From CAZEAN01 sp964510225 (GTDB lineage Bacteria > Planctomycetota > Planctomycetia > Isosphaerales > Isosphaeraceae): a stretch of 17,189 bases of DNA. Shown here piece after piece: positions 1 through 6,970 of this stretch (position 1 is its first letter; each line of letters begins with the position of its first letter). The DNA is taken from positions 1 through 17,189 of the forward strand of contig CAZEAN010000120.1 in NCBI GenBank assembly GCA_964510225.1, read 5' to 3'. The position numbers and the translations under genes were made by a program. The notes beneath the pieces are model-generated. The model made no database searches, was not told the origin of the DNA, and was given only the letters and a program-made list of their open reading frames with translations.

Positions 1-326
1 GCTGCAGCCATTGGGTCATCAACAGGTACCGTACTTAAGAGCTCGATTGCCTTGGATTCCTCGTCCTTTCCAAGCGCAATTCTAACGCGGAGCGTCCTAT
101 TCTGACCGACACTCGGATAGTCGTCCGGAAGACGGTCGAGGAGGCGTTGAGCGCGATCATATGACCTTTCCTCCACCGCTTGGGCTGCTTCTTCGAAGAG
201 AACTTGAGGATTTCGACTCACGACAAAGTCGTTGGCGTTTAACCAGATCAAGCCGACCATGAAAAGGAGCGCACCGAGACAAATCAAGCCGATCACAAGA
301 ACACGAGAGGGAAGCCTCATCATCAT
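1..326 (-). CDS. Membrane-anchored TPR-like protein, C-terminus cut by window edge
   Basis: The frame is open from ATG at 326 to the window edge (108 codons) and continues outside. The start codon is the first of three consecutive ATGs. After a short basic N-terminus (MMMRLPSR) there is one hydrophobic segment at about residues 9-28, so the protein is probably inner-membrane anchored with its bulk outside the cytoplasm. The following part, with stretches such as LFEEAAQAVEER and YDRAQRLLDRLPDD, has the helix-turn-helix spacing of TPR units. It starts 26 bp after the stop of the TPR gene at 353-1519 on the same strand, so the two are probably one operon. No good Shine-Dalgarno is visible, which fits coupled translation. 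The TPR assignment is inference from pattern; partners are unknown. Confidence 0.7.
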   Translation of the reverse strand, partial: MMMRLPSRVLVIGLICLGALLFMVGLIWLNANDFVVSRNPQVLFEEAAQAVEERSYDRAQRLLDRLPDDYPSVGQNRTLRVRIALGKDEESKAIELLSTVPVDDPMAA

Positions 327-352
327 GCGGAACCACTTAGCATGTTGGAACG

Positions 353-1519
353 TTAAGGAGCCTCAGTGCTGGGTTGGGTCGGTTGATATTCTAAACGCTT
401 AAGCTCTTCCCTGGCTTCTTCGAATTGAGGGTCAACATCGAGGGCGGCTTGAAAGCATTGGTAGGCGAGTAGGCGTTGTCCACCCTCGACCGCAAGGAGT
501 CCCATCTCATATCGAGGGACGGGGTTCTCAGGATCCTTGAGAATCAACTGGCTGAGTCGATCCATCTCGACTGCACGATCGAGCGCGTTTCGGTGGCGGG
601 TGGTCGTTTTCTCGGAACGCTCCTTGAACCCGAGTCTGGCTTCAATCTGTGCTAAGAGGTTGAGCCCCTGGATGTGGAACGGATCGAGGCGGACAACCTC
701 CTCCAGTTCCGGTAGGGCTTGTTCAAATTGTCCGAGAAAGTGCAGCGACTGAGCAAGGGCGAAACGGGCCTCGATATCGTCAGGGTTGGCCTCAAGCGCT
801 TGCTCCGCAAAGTCGATCGCTTGCTCAGGCTGGGCGAGCTTGAGGGCATGCCGTGCCCCGAGGCTCAAGAAGAGCGGATTGCTTGGATCTCGTTTCAGTT
901 CTTCCTCAAGCCAACCGGTGGCTTCCTCAGGTCGGTCGTTGAAGATCATTTCTTCGATCCGACCCCGTCGTGCTTCGAGATTGCTCGGATCTAGCTCAAC
1001 GGCCTTGGCGTAGCAATCCGCCGCTTTGTTGACGTCACCCAGATCGTGATAAACGCGACCCATCGCGACCCAGGGCCGTGGATCATCAGGGTCATACTTC
1101 GCCGCATGTTGGAGTAAGGTGATCCCGTACTCCGCGTCACCCCGCGCAAGGTAGATCGCCGCGAGGAACTTGGCAACGTCGGCTTGCTCGGGTTTTGTCA
1201 TCAGCGATTGTTCGAGCAAGCGACGGGCATCGCTGACATTACCCATTTGCGCGAATGCCATCCCCGCGATCCCCATCGCTTCCGGATGCTCGGGTTCGAG
1301 CTGAAGTATCCCGGTAGCAATTTTGAGAGCGTCAGAAGGTGCGCCCTGCTCGAGCAAACTGCGTGCTTGTTCGAGTTGGATCTCTTGCTGATTAGCTGGG
1401 TCGGCTTGAATGATGTAGACAAGAGCAGTGACTGAGGCTGCAACGAGTAGTAACGACACCGTCGCTAAGACAAGTTTCTGGATGACCGGGACTGTGGGAG
1501 AAGTAGATTCGTAAGGCAT
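353..1519 (-). CDS. Tetratricopeptide-repeat protein with N-terminal membrane anchor
   Basis: The product is 388 residues. Residues 15-38 form a single hydrophobic helix after a short polar N-terminus, indicating an uncleaved anchor. From about residue 45 to 375 it is almost entirely TPR units with the canonical spaced residues, for example PWVAMGRVYHDLGDVNKAAD, and ending in YQCFQAALDVDPQ near residue 360. TPR arrays are protein-protein interaction scaffolds; no enzymatic domain is present. The C-terminus is a short Pro/Thr-rich tail. The gene is followed 26 bp later by a second anchored TPR-like gene. In planctomycetes such TPR proteins often sit beside ASPIC/UnbV proteins or protein-processing machinery, but the partner here would lie outside the window. 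The fold is firm; the role is not known. Confidence 0.9.
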   Translation of the reverse strand: MPYESTSPTVPVIQKLVLATVSLLLVAASVTALVYIIQADPANQQEIQLEQARSLLEQGAPSDALKIATGILQLEPEHPEAMGIAGMAFAQMGNVSDARRLLEQSLMTKPEQADVAKFLAAIYLARGDAEYGITLLQHAAKYDPDDPRPWVAMGRVYHDLGDVNKAADCYAKAVELDPSNLEARRGRIEEMIFNDRPEEATGWLEEELKRDPSNPLFLSLGARHALKLAQPEQAIDFAEQALEANPDDIEARFALAQSLHFLGQFEQALPELEEVVRLDPFHIQGLNLLAQIEARLGFKERSEKTTTRHRNALDRAVEMDRLSQLILKDPENPVPRYEMGLLAVEGGQRLLAYQCFQAALDVDPQFEEAREELKRLEYQPTQPSTEAP

Positions 1520-1553
1520 CGGACCGACAACCTACCTAGGTGAGTACGAACAA

Positions 1554-1581
1554 AGCCGAGCGCCTTGGGAGGCACTCGGCT
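1554..1581 (-). terminator. Hairpin after the DUF1559 gene
   Basis: Arms 1554-1564 and 1571-1581 pair over 11 positions with one mismatch, leaving a 6-base loop. It lies 59 bp beyond the stop of the minus-strand DUF1559 gene and before the TPR gene. The minus-strand tail is TTGTTCG, only weakly U-rich. Confidence 0.6.
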
Positions 1582-1639
1582 CTGGGACCGGTCACGGATG
1601 GGTCAATAACGACGTGCTAACAGGACGTTGAATTCAATC

Positions 1640-2764
1640 TTAGTACTGGTCAGCCGAGAGGACTTCACGACCAGCACGAGTGCCAAGCGCCCAGACAACG
1701 GCGAGATCGGTGCTCTGCTTCAGGAAGTGGACCGAGCCGTCAGCGAACGCGACATTGCCACCAGCGGGGTGGAAGCTGCTCATCCCGTACATCCCTTCAC
1801 AGTCCCAGTCACCATCCCAACTACAAGTCCGGCAGTTCGGGAACTGCGGGTTTGGTGCAAGGAGCGTGTTCCCCAACGACCAGCCGAACATCCCTTGGTG
1901 CCAGCTCGAGCCGAGATAGCTCATGTTGGTCCGCCAGTTTTCAGCACCTTCGGTCGAAGTCAGTGCTGCACCAGCGCATTGGTTGAGCCAGGTCTGGAAG
2001 TCAGCGAATCCAGCAGGAGTGTTCAGGACTGGAGTCCAGTTGTTCCAGCCAGTGTTCGGCGGAGGCTGACGGAGGTTGATCACGTCTTCAGGGATCGAAA
2101 TGATACTTGAGTTGTAATCACCGGTTCGCCATTCAGCAAAGACGATGGTGTTTGAGAGGCCATCCTTCGTTTCGGCGAAGGTGACACCAGTGTCATGGTT
2201 CATGAACATCCCGCGAGGGAGGTCAGTGATGTCACCTCGGATCCGGCCGCGGAAAGCAAGGTTCGGTCCTACGGAAGCGAAATAGTTGTTCCCAGGACGT
2301 GGAAGACCACCGTCGGTCCCTTGCGGGAGTGGCGAAGATGGGCAGAGGAAGGTGGCGACCCTGGTGCTAACGGCAGTTTGATTCTCAGCCTGCCCTGCAG
2401 CATTGTCGCGATTGCAGATATCGAAATTAGACGCATCGTAAACGTTGTTTTGCTCAAGGTAAGAGAGCAAGAGTGACTGCGCACTCCAGTTACCCCAGGT
2501 TTGGCGGACATCGCCTGGATTGGAACGATTACGGCAGGCAAGACTTCCTGGAGGAAGCGTCTGGAAGGTGGACTCGTAATTCGCTCCTGCGAGAGCGAGC
2601 TGCTTCAGGTTATTGGTGCACTGGGCACGACGAGCCGCTTCACGAGCCGCTTGGACCGCCGGCAAGAGGAGTGCAATAAGAACGCCAATGATCGCAATGA
2701 CGACCAAGAGCTCAATGAGCGTGAACCCACGCTGAGCTCGGTTGATTCGAGCAATGCAGTGCAT
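1640..2764 (-). CDS. DUF1559 (SBP_bac_10) pseudopilin-like protein
   Basis: From ATG at 2764 the product is 374 residues. Residues 13-18 (GFTLIE) are a type IV prepilin peptidase site, with cleavage after Gly13 and Glu at +5. A hydrophobic helix (residues 14-35) and the AREAARRAQC segment typical of planctomycete type II secretion pseudopilin-like proteins follow. Near the C-terminus HPAGGNVAFADG is the H-X9-DG box of this family. The frame is open upstream to 2986, but those 74 residues are not family-like and would bury the prepilin signal, so I reject the longer start. Planctomycete genomes carry dozens to hundreds of paralogues, often expressed as single genes; the individual role of this one is unknown. 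It is probably exported and anchored by its processed N-terminal helix. A hairpin follows the stop. Confidence 0.95.
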   Translation of the reverse strand: MHCIARINRAQRGFTLIELLVVIAIIGVLIALLLPAVQAAREAARRAQCTNNLKQLALAGANYESTFQTLPPGSLACRNRSNPGDVRQTWGNWSAQSLLLSYLEQNNVYDASNFDICNRDNAAGQAENQTAVSTRVATFLCPSSPLPQGTDGGLPRPGNNYFASVGPNLAFRGRIRGDITDLPRGMFMNHDTGVTFAETKDGLSNTIVFAEWRTGDYNSSIISIPEDVINLRQPPPNTGWNNWTPVLNTPAGFADFQTWLNQCAGAALTSTEGAENWRTNMSYLGSSWHQGMFGWSLGNTLLAPNPQFPNCRTCSWDGDWDCEGMYGMSSFHPAGGNVAFADGSVHFLKQSTDLAVVWALGTRAGREVLSADQY

Positions 2765-3002
2765 AGCGGAGACCCCGTTATTAGGAAATGAGATAGAATG
2801 GAGAAAAGAGGCCAGGATATTGGATTCGAGTGCGGCGATGATGCTGAGCAGACCAGGGTGGTGCCCCATCACCAACCCAAAGAACTGGTGAAACAGTAAG
2901 TTGTGACACTCGTTCGGAGACGACTTTTTGTAGTGCGATCCACCCATTCCGATTTGTGCCGACGTTGAATCAACGACAACTGACACCTTCCCGAACCTGT
3001 GG

Positions 3003-3030
3003 ACGGATCGGTTGAATTCTCAAGATCCGT
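3003..3030 (-). terminator. Possible hairpin after the small lipoprotein gene
   Basis: Arms 3003-3009 and 3024-3030 (ACGGATC / GATCCGT) pair perfectly over 7 bp, and inner TTGA / TCAA can extend the stem. It lies 12 bp past the minus-strand lipoprotein stop. There is no U tract, so it may only be an mRNA 3' end structure. Confidence 0.35.
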
Positions 3031-3042
3031 CGGAAGAACCCC

Positions 3043-3258
3043 CTAGTTGTCCAAGCCGCCGGGATTGAAATTCATCTGGTTCGATTCACCAGCACGAGGT
3101 TCGCCAGATCTCGGATCGATTTCTGGTTCCTGTTCAGGCTGGATTTCAACCGGTTCAGTGCCTTCAGGAAGCGATATGTTGCTGCTGTTGCAACCAATCA
3201 TTGGCAACGCGAGCAACACGAGAACGATGAGCAAGCCCACGAGGCGAGTGACTTTCAA
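3043..3258 (-). CDS. Small lipoprotein, TTG start
   Basis: I choose TTG at 3258 (71 residues) over the ATG at 3333 (96 residues). A GGAG Shine-Dalgarno sits 8 bases before the TTG, and translation from it gives a clean signal peptide: MKVTRLV, a Leu/Val/Ile-rich core, then the lipobox MIGC with Cys24 as the predicted lipidated residue. The mature 48 residues are acidic and Pro/Glu-rich (EPVEIQPEQEPEIDPRSGEP), with an Asn/Gly-rich end, and look unstructured. No enzyme domain is visible. It sits upstream of the DUF1559 gene on the same strand, with 278 bp and a possible hairpin between them, so co-transcription is uncertain. Short lipoproteins beside DUF1559 genes are common in planctomycetes; their function is not known to me. 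Confidence 0.75.
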   Translation of the reverse strand: MKVTRLVGLLIVLVLLALPMIGCNSSNISLPEGTEPVEIQPEQEPEIDPRSGEPRAGESNQMNFNPGGLDN

Positions 3259-3482
3259 GGTGCACTCTCCAAATAATGTGCGAATCTGTTGATGTGCGTG
3301 AACAGCGTGTAAGAAAGGCGGGGAAGATGACAATCAGACTGACTGACCAGGTCGATCTGATAGGTGAAATTGAGAAAGGCGGACCCTCGACATCTCCCCT
3401 CAAGAAAATTTACCCTTTCTTCATTGCCTTGGCAGCATCGTGAAACGGCAGAACAAATTCCGAGATTATCGAGTTTCTACTT

Positions 3483-4328
3483 ATGTCCACAGAACCAAGC
3501 AATCTCGATCCCACCAGACCCTCGGAAGAATCGAAGGCGGATCGTCCGGCTACACCTGATCACATAGGAGGAGGCAGTGAGCAACCTAAGGCGGTCCCTC
3601 ACCGAGTTGCGGGGACAAGACCGATCCCTGGATTCCTCGTCGCGTTGTACACCATGCTTGTGGCTTTACTCGCTGGAGCCGCGGGCTGGGGCGTTGGTGA
3701 GCTAGCGAGACAATACTATTGGTTCATGCCTAGTGAGGAAGCCCTAGAACAGCCTTACGACTTCACCGCATTGAATGAAGAACAAGCCGTCTCAGATTCC
3801 TGGAATGCGGTCATTGCATTTGGAGCTTGGGGAGGCCTTCTCGGATTGGGGATGGGTTTGGCCGGCGGACTCACCCAAAGATCGCTGCCTAAAGCTGTTC
3901 TCGGTTTGTCGGTAGGACTGGTCTTCGGGGTGATCGCCGGAGGGCTCCCTTCCTACTGGCTTGCTCCTTGGTACCGGGCTAGTTTTCGACCTGAGGATCC
4001 CAACTTGATCCTTCCACTGACGGTCCATGGTGGGATCTGGGTAGCGGTCGGACTTGTCGCTGGTGCAGCGTATGGACTCGGTCGCGGATCGAAAGTCTAT
4101 CTCGAGGCATTCGGAGGAGTCTTGGGAGGACTGGTGGGGACGATCATTTATGAAGTGATCGCTGGTATTGGTTTCCAGATGGAGCCGACTGCCAACCAAC
4201 CGATCCCCGAGCCAATGACCTTGAGACTCATCGCGCGAATCTTGCTGGCCGGATTTATCGCCGGAGGGGTTCTCTATTCCTCAAAGGAGTCGGCTTCGAA
4301 GCCAACGACACCACCGATTGTTGAGTAG
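3483..4328 (+). CDS. Six-helix membrane protein of unknown function with internal duplication
   Basis: The product is 281 residues. The N-terminal 45 residues are polar and Pro/Ser-rich, probably cytoplasmic and disordered. Hydrophobic segments lie at about residues 50-72, 108-129, 137-158, 182-200, 207-228 and 247-265. Segments 2-5 are very rich in glycine with small-residue spacing (GLLGLGMGLAGGL, GGVLGGLVG), typical of tightly packed helices. The pair at 112-152 aligns with the pair at 182-223, with SLPKAVLG matched by SKVYLEAFGG in the loop, so the protein contains a duplicated helical hairpin. A loop with PSYWLAPWYR follows the first pair. No transport or catalytic motif is recognised. 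No clear Shine-Dalgarno precedes ATG 3483. A perfect inverted repeat follows the stop. The gene appears monocistronic. Confidence 0.85.
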   Translation: MSTEPSNLDPTRPSEESKADRPATPDHIGGGSEQPKAVPHRVAGTRPIPGFLVALYTMLVALLAGAAGWGVGELARQYYWFMPSEEALEQPYDFTALNEEQAVSDSWNAVIAFGAWGGLLGLGMGLAGGLTQRSLPKAVLGLSVGLVFGVIAGGLPSYWLAPWYRASFRPEDPNLILPLTVHGGIWVAVGLVAGAAYGLGRGSKVYLEAFGGVLGGLVGTIIYEVIAGIGFQMEPTANQPIPEPMTLRLIARILLAGFIAGGVLYSSKESASKPTTPPIVE

Positions 4329-4678
4329 CGGGTTCATTCATTGTCTTGCTGTCCGGCTCAGATACTGAGCCGGATATGAGAATGCAGCACTCGGAATTGT
4401 GTTTCAATGGAGGTTTTTTGCTCACCCAACGTGATCTGGTTGAATCTGGTGTGGTGAGTTTGTTCTTACCGCAGAAGTAGACCAGAACGGGTTCTGCTAG
4501 TTCCTTGGAAAAGGATGTCCCCATTCTGCTCTGGGACACCAATCAATGGTACGGACTCGCCGGCCGTGATGAACTACCAGGCCTTTGGACGAGTCTGTGG
4601 TTTCGAGTTTCTGACCACCCGCCAGGCGGCTCCAACTGTACTGGATCCCCTGCTGAAACGAGTGAAGGAGGACCGCAG
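4329..4678 (+). other. Intergenic stretch upstream of the repeat protein
   Basis: It begins with the perfect hairpin at 4352-4374. The next gene's frame is open back to 4505, but the Shine-Dalgarno at 4666 and the family-like N-terminus favour the start at 4679. I see no other gene or repeat here; it presumably carries the promoter and leader of the next gene. Confidence 0.5.
4352..4374 (+). terminator. Perfect 10-bp hairpin after the membrane protein gene
   Basis: TCCGGCTCAG (4352-4361) pairs with CTGAGCCGGA (4365-4374) around a 3-base loop, 23 bp after the stop at 4328. There is no U tract, so it is a terminator by position and stem strength only. Confidence 0.6.
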
Positions 4679-5248
4679 ATGTTACATCATCGAGCAAACA
4701 ACCGAACTGTACTGTGTCCTGATGGACTTGAATCCCGGACTTTGTTAACTGGTGGTGGGCCCGGAGGTGGTGCACACCTTGGTGCGATCATTGAGCAATT
4801 GCCCAACCACCCAGGGGTTGAATGGGAGCCCGGCCAGAACATCAGCGATCAACAGAAGGAGAACATCAAGCAACTACTCCAAGATCTAGAGAGACTGAAA
4901 GAAGAGTCGGAAGTTACTGATGAGCAGAAGGAGGCTTTGGTCGACTCATTCGTCGCCGTTTTCGATGATGCCACACGCCCTGATTCGGAGACCGTCGTAG
5001 AGTTTGCGACCAGCCTCCAAGATGCACTCGAGGATGGTGAGGTAAGTCTTAGCGAGTATCGTGATCTCAAAGAGGATTTCAATGCAATCCTGGAGAGTGC
5101 CAATATTAGTCCTGATGAAGTCAAAGGATTCGTTAACGCGCTGCAAGACGTGATTGATAGTTCCAATGTCGACCGCGATGATCTTGAGGTAATCGCTTCG
5201 GATCTCGCCGCAATCCGTGAGGAATTCCAGGAGAACCGCCGTCGATAA
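4679..5248 (+). CDS. Small LEPR-XLL-like surface protein with three tandem helical repeats
   Basis: From ATG 4679 the product is 189 residues. A strong Shine-Dalgarno (AAGGAGG, 7 bases before ATG) fixes this start over the in-frame ATG at 4505. The N-terminus has basic residues and then GLESRTLLTG (residues 16-25), resembling the LEPR-XLL motif near the start of many planctomycete extracellular proteins, followed by a Gly/His spacer to about residue 34. The rest is acidic and helical. Residues 60-97, 103-140 and 145-182 align as three copies of a 38-residue unit joined by 4-5 residue linkers. Conserved positions are hydrophobic at 4, 7, 11, 28 and 35, Val20 after an acidic or polar residue, and Ala34. 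The C-terminus is ENRRR. I infer an exported helical-bundle protein. No enzyme motif is seen, and no homologous family is recognised for the repeat. Confidence 0.8.
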   Translation: MLHHRANNRTVLCPDGLESRTLLTGGGPGGGAHLGAIIEQLPNHPGVEWEPGQNISDQQKENIKQLLQDLERLKEESEVTDEQKEALVDSFVAVFDDATRPDSETVVEFATSLQDALEDGEVSLSEYRDLKEDFNAILESANISPDEVKGFVNALQDVIDSSNVDRDDLEVIASDLAAIREEFQENRRR

Positions 5249-5654
5249 GCGAAGTGTCGAGTGATGGAAGGAAAACGGGAGTTGGCCGACTGTCCACGGC
5301 GACGGGATGGTCGACTCCCATTTGCCTTGGTTGTTTAGCAAACGTCCAGATTAGCCCTTTTGACGTTCGGTATCAGGCTACTCCAGTACGATATCTCTCT
5401 TGATTCCAAGCTGCAGCTTGAGGAGAGCGAGGGCTCGGAGAGTCAGAGAGCAGGACTATGCACAGGTAAAGGGCCGATCCATTGTCGGCGGTCTTAGGAG
5501 GGAGGATGAGGAACTGGATGCCGTTGTCGAGTCTGGGTCCGGGTAGCTTGAAGAGTTCGTCGTAGTCCAGTGGGAGTACACTTGAAGCAGCCAGCGGGCG
5601 CTTCGTGGTTTGCTTCCACGAGTCACGTGACGTTGGACACGGAACGTTACTTGC
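5249..5654 (-). other. Gene-poor stretch with an unexplained 93-codon open frame
   Basis: On the minus strand, the frame in which the DUF4058 pseudogene ends stays open past its final TGA for 93 codons, to a TGA at 5375-5373. It has no ATG. Its middle reads like protein (LPLDYDELFKLPGPR, then NGIQFLILPP), but I recognise no family. It may be a fragment of another dead gene or chance. A bulged hairpin lies at 5277-5319. Otherwise I see nothing. Confidence 0.35.
5277..5319 (+). terminator. Possible hairpin after the repeat-protein gene
   Basis: GGGAGT plus CGAC (5277-5282, 5287-5290, with a 4-base bulge) pairs with GTCGACTCCC (5310-5319). It lies 28 bp past the stop at 5248 and is followed by ATTTGCC and then TTGGTTGTTT, a weakly T-rich tail. 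Confidence 0.4.
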
Positions 5655-6314
5655 TCAGGCGATCCAGAGGTCGTGGCACGCCTTCTCGTAACTCTGCCCA
5701 AGGTTGAGGGGGATGGCGATCTTGTCGGTCAGCCAGAGAGGCAACGTGGGGAGTAGTTGTCCGACAGCGACTTGGTATGATCAAGCTTCGAGGACCGTTC
5801 GTTTACCCATCTCGACCTAACGGCACGATGCTCCGTAGTTCCGTGGCGTCTCCGGACCTAGGGTTGGATCACTCTGACCAACGAATGCCATCAGTTCAGT
5901 GTAAAGATTGCCCTGTCGACGTGTGACCAGATCGACGATGCTGATCGCGATCCCCTTCTGAAGTAACGCAGCAAACTTGCCCACGAAGGCGTTGGCTTCT
6001 GGGCCCGGTCCTTGTTTGCCGGACTGACGATCTCGATGGCTGCAACCAGTTGTCGCCCCCGTTGGACGTCTCAGACCCGGACCTCGTATTCGTCAAAGTC
6101 GGGAAGTTCAATTTTAGCGGATAATTCGCGGTCCGGGCCAGGGAGATCAGGCTCCTGGAGCGTAAGGATGTCTGGTCCGAGTGGCCCTCCGATTGGGCGT
6201 ACAGTCAGGCGGTAGCAGGCCGTCGTTGAGCGTATTCCGAAGCTTTGCTCTCCAACTGAGATAGAAATCGTGCCAGGTTCTGGCAGTGACGCGGGTCCAG
6301 TCGTGGCTGGGCAT
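5655..6314 (-). pseudogene. Decayed DUF4058 family gene
   Basis: Read across frames, this is a near-complete DUF4058 protein. ATG 6314 follows an intact AGGAGGAG ribosome site and gives MPSHDWTRVTARTWHDFYLS, the family N-terminus, to LLPPD near 6204. The frame then shifts, and IGGPLGPDILTLQ and FDEYEVRV follow. TGA at 6073-6071 interrupts. The same frame resumes with LVAAIEIVSPANKDR, the family core. A second shift near 6000 leads to AFVGKFAALLQKGIAISIVD and GQSDPTLGPETPR. TAG (5819-5817) and TGA (5783-5781) stand where Trp is expected (CR*VEMGKRTVLEA*SYQVAVG). LPLWLTDKIAIPLNLGQSYE then runs to the natural stop at 5657. All three nonsense codons are one transition from CGA or TGG. About 220 codons remain, somewhat short of the usual 250 or so, probably from deletions. 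The family's function is unknown. Confidence 0.88.
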
Positions 6315-6970
6315 GGCTCTCCTCCTGCCGTGATTGTACTACCGGCTCCGCTGGAGCGGCCTGTCCGTCGCCCAGGGTGGGCGCACTCAACTTGTCGCCC
6401 AGACGGATCATTTAAGTGAGGTAGTCGTCGGCCCAATAGGCCCCGTGCCTATTTCAGTTGCCATTCGGGGATTCCTGTCAGTTGAAGAACCTCGCTATGC
6501 TCTCTACAGAAACCCTCTGCCCGCCAAATCCGCTCGTCGTTTTCTCTTCAGACAATCTGGATTTCAGAGAGGATTTGGATCTTGATAGGTCTGTTTCGAT
6601 GGAATTAAGTACGAAGTTGAGCAATCAAAGCTGTGAACTTGATTCGCTAGAGAAATCGTAAGATTTTGTGAGCAAATGGGTTAGAGTGGGATCTCTCTGG
6701 GATTCCAAGTGTTTCTTTGGGTGATTGATGGTATGGTAGCGATCTTTTAGTGCCAATCCATCGTTATGTCCTTAGTTGAACTCCGAGGTCGGGAACACTC
6801 GATCGGGTCTATTCCCGATCCTCCAAAGAGTTCCGGCGCTCCCGGATTCCGAGAGCGTCGAAGACTTGTATAATGGGACGGTTTAACGACTGGCGGTCTT
6901 TGAGCCTCTTCGGGTTGCTTGAAGGAACCAGAGACTGCCGGGGCGTCCTGCACGGCAAGGATCCTATAAC
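6315..6970. other. Intergenic stretch between the DUF4058 pseudogene and the next gene
   Basis: No convincing gene on either strand; short open frames lack ribosome sites and protein-like composition. A small hairpin (CGCCCA-GGG-TGGGCG, 6369-6383) lies just upstream of the pseudogene. The right part should hold the promoter for the gene at 6971, but I cannot assign one. Confidence 0.5.

Noticed and set aside
1628..2110. Plus-strand 160-residue open frame
   Set aside because: It is fully antisense to the DUF1559 gene and has no recognisable protein features.
2765..2986. 74-residue N-terminal extension of the DUF1559 protein
   Set aside because: It would place the prepilin signal far inside the protein; family members start shortly before the GFTLIE site.
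4375..4500. Possible short gene or regulatory RNA with a GTTTTTTGC run
   Set aside because: No stable extended fold or conserved motif could be seen by eye.
4505..4678. 58-residue N-terminal extension of the repeat protein
   Set aside because: The strong Shine-Dalgarno and LEPR-XLL-like N-terminus support ATG 4679 instead.
5456..5701. Minus-strand 81-residue open frame
   Set aside because: It overlaps the end of the DUF4058 pseudogene in another frame and is Ser/Thr/Arg-biased like a shadow frame.
6071..6436. Minus-strand 121-residue open frame as an intact gene
   Set aside because: Only its second half is DUF4058-like; it is one segment of the frameshifted pseudogene, and the first half is non-coding.
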